From positions 1-15,494 of the forward strand of contig CAZTFS010000053.1 in NCBI GenBank assembly GCA_964613045.1: 15,494 nt of DNA, in the 5' to 3' direction. Each line of letters starts with the position of its first letter. Positions within the stretch are counted from its first letter, which is position 1. Origin of the DNA: UBA1081 sp964613045 (lineage in GTDB: Bacteria; Bacillota; Clostridia; Oscillospirales; Acutalibacteraceae). A model generated the notes under the pieces. The model made no database searches. It saw only the letters and a program-made list of their open reading frames with translations, and had not been told where the DNA came from. A program made the position numbers and the translations under genes. Below are positions 14,162-15,494 of this stretch, in pieces.

Positions 14162-15334
14162 ATGAAAACAACAAAAAAGGTTTTCAGCATTTTTCTTGCA
14201 TTGCTTATGACAGTGTTTGTACTGCCGATCTTTGCATCGGCTGAGGGTGAAACAGGTCTTCAGTTCGGTTCGGACGGAAAATTTCAGATAATGGTCTTCG
14301 CTGATATTCAGGACGATGCTCCCGTTGAGGAAACGACCATTCAGCTTATGAAAGAAGCTCTTGCAAAATATTCACCCGATCTTGTTGTTTATTTAGGTGA
14401 CAATGCCGTTAAAGAGGGCGTTTACGACACGATCAGAGAAATTGTAGCTCCCACCGTTGAAGCAGGCGTTCCCTTTGCTCTTGTTTTCGGCAATCACGAT
14501 CAGGAATACGGCGAAAAAGAAACTCTGCTTACATATTATCAGGAATTCGGCGGTGAGCTTTGCCTTACTACTGATGCAGTTCCCGAGCTTTACGGTTGCG
14601 GCAACTCCAATCTTACCGTAAAATCATCTGACGGCACGAAGACTGCACTGAATCTTCTGTTTATCGACTCAGGATCAAGCAATCCCGACAAGGAAGTGGG
14701 CGGTTATGATTATGTACACGAGGATCAGGTAGAATGGATCAGATCCACTGCCGAAGAGCTCAAGGCAGAAAACGGCGGCGAGTATGTTCCCGCAATCCTT
14801 TTCCAGCATATTATTATGCCCGAAGTTTACGAGATACTTTATCCCAAGCTTCCTTTCAATATCGGCAAGGATTACACCGTCAACGGCACTACCTATTTCC
14901 CCGTTCCCTTCTTCTCAAGACATACAGGCGTTATCCTTGAGCCCTGCAGCCCTTCCTTCAACTCCGTGGGCGAATTTGATGCATGTGTTGAAACAGGCGT
15001 ATTTGCCACATTTCACGGTCATGACCATGTAAACGATTTCACCACAAATTACAAAGGAATCGACATCGTAAACATTCCCACTGTCGGTTATCAGGCATAC
15101 TCAGACGCAATTTCAAGAGGTGTGGGGCTTATAACTCTTGACGAAAACGATCTGACGAACTTTGATTACAAAACACTTTACATGTTCGACATGGCACTTG
15201 AAGAGGATTCAAAGCTTCTTGAATGTGAGGGAGCAAAAAGTAAAGCCTATTATAAGCTTGTAAGATGGTTCAGACACTTCCTCAACGGCGTGCATAACAT
15301 ATCCGTCGCAAAGGATTACGAATACGACAGATAA
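14162..15334 (+). CDS. Secreted calcineurin-like metallophosphoesterase
   Basis: A 390-residue protein with a clear signal peptide: MKTTKKVF, a hydrophobic core, then a likely cleavage after ASA at about residue 27; there is no lipobox. The mature part is a metallophosphoesterase domain. Seen metal-site motifs are FADIQD (D48, Q50), LGDN (D80), GNHD (N111, H112), FQH (H216) and HGHDH (285-289). The first box reads DxQ and not the usual DxH, as in some Dcr2/purple-acid-phosphatase-like branches. Substrate is unknown; a phosphomonoester or diester outside the cell is the safe reading. No sortase, dockerin or S-layer signal is seen at the C-terminus. The frame is open from a GTG at 14153, but the ATG at 14162 is chosen because GAGGTG (14150-14155) lies 6 bases upstream. 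It has its own promoter and terminator, so it is probably monocistronic and is divergent from miaB. Confidence 0.9.
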   Translation: MKTTKKVFSIFLALLMTVFVLPIFASAEGETGLQFGSDGKFQIMVFADIQDDAPVEETTIQLMKEALAKYSPDLVVYLGDNAVKEGVYDTIREIVAPTVEAGVPFALVFGNHDQEYGEKETLLTYYQEFGGELCLTTDAVPELYGCGNSNLTVKSSDGTKTALNLLFIDSGSSNPDKEVGGYDYVHEDQVEWIRSTAEELKAENGGEYVPAILFQHIIMPEVYEILYPKLPFNIGKDYTVNGTTYFPVPFFSRHTGVILEPCSPSFNSVGEFDACVETGVFATFHGHDHVNDFTTNYKGIDIVNIPTVGYQAYSDAISRGVGLITLDENDLTNFDYKTLYMFDMALEEDSKLLECEGAKSKAYYKLVRWFRHFLNGVHNISVAKDYEYDR

Positions 15335-15364
15335 AAAACACTCTCCTGTTATATAAGAAAATTT

Positions 15365-15409
15365 CCCTCCTTGCACGAATTCTTCCGAATGCAAGGAGGG
15401 GTTTTGTTT
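15365..15409 (+). terminator. Rho-independent terminator of the phosphoesterase gene
   Basis: A perfect 11-bp stem, CCCTCCTTGCA (15365-15375) with TGCAAGGAGGG (15390-15400), encloses a 14-nt loop and is followed by GTTTTGTTT. It begins 31 bases after the stop codon. Confidence 0.92.
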
Positions 15410-15434
15410 ATTAAATTAAATCATTGCACCGATC

Positions 15435-15487
15435 TGAGCAAAGATCAAGGGTAAAAATCGCAAGCTTTCAGCTAAAATCCTTGCTCA
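15435..15487. repeat. Imperfect inverted repeat near the right edge
   Basis: TGAGCAAAGAT (15435-15445) and ATCCTTGCTCA (15477-15487) are complementary but for one pair, around a 31-nt spacer. The word TCATTGCA also occurs as a direct repeat at 15421-15428 and 15485-15492. All three minus-strand frames are closed by stops here, so it is non-coding or the tail of a gene beyond the edge. Purpose unknown. Confidence 0.4.
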
Positions 15488-15494
15488 TTGCAAC

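Noticed and set aside
15410..15494. Coding sequence at the right edge
   Set aside because: All frames on the minus strand meet stops within a few codons of the edge and no start with ribosome site is seen on the plus strand.

Overview
The window looks like a chromosomal stretch from a low-to-mid GC Gram-positive anaerobe of the class Clostridia, most likely an Oscillospiraceae/Ruminococcaceae relative. The grounds are the gene families and their order (miaB, a YlbF/YmcA-type gene, mutS, mutL, then miaA; and yggS, sepF, divIVA, lspA, rluD), strong AGGAGG-like ribosome sites, consensus sigma-A promoters and a GC content by eye in the mid 40s. The assignment is inference, as no rRNA or species marker is present.

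Layout. Eleven complete genes run head to tail on the minus strand from about 13940 down to 166, with gaps of at most about 140 bases and several overlaps. In transcription order they are miaB, a YlbF/YmcA-family gene, mutS, mutL, miaA, a membrane-fusion-protein-like gene, yggS (ylmE), sepF, a very large divIVA-type gene, lspA and an rluD-type pseudouridine synthase. A twelfth minus-strand gene starts at 120 and runs off the left edge; it is possibly a metallophosphoesterase. A consensus promoter (13978-14006) precedes miaB, and I see no convincing terminator inside the run, so a long operon is plausible. On the plus strand, a separately promoted gene for a secreted metallophosphoesterase (14162-15334) ends in a clear terminator hairpin. 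The divergent intergenic region holds a 21/22-bp A/T-rich tandem repeat.

How the genes fit together. The first half is information maintenance. MiaA and MiaB carry out successive steps of the ms2i6A37 tRNA modification, MutS and MutL are the mismatch recognition and nicking pair, and the YlbF/YmcA protein sits where Bacillus subtilis has ymcA (ricA). The second half is the division and envelope cluster: SepF and DivIVA act at the septum and membrane, LspA matures lipoproteins, YggS handles pyridoxal phosphate and the RluD-type enzyme modifies rRNA. Compared with the B. subtilis ylm cluster, ylmD, ylmG, ylmH and ileS are missing and an HlyD-like membrane protein is added upstream of yggS.

The window is mostly conserved housekeeping, and I see no CRISPR array, integrase, transposase, toxin-antitoxin pair, defence island, rRNA or tRNA. 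The least ordinary items are the DivIVA-type protein (11-residue repeats, a very long acidic region, a polybasic tail and a changed membrane-binding tip), the orphan HlyD-like protein in the division cluster, the six-cysteine tail of the YlbF/YmcA protein, and three small palindromic repeat elements, each placed directly behind a stop codon within the operon.
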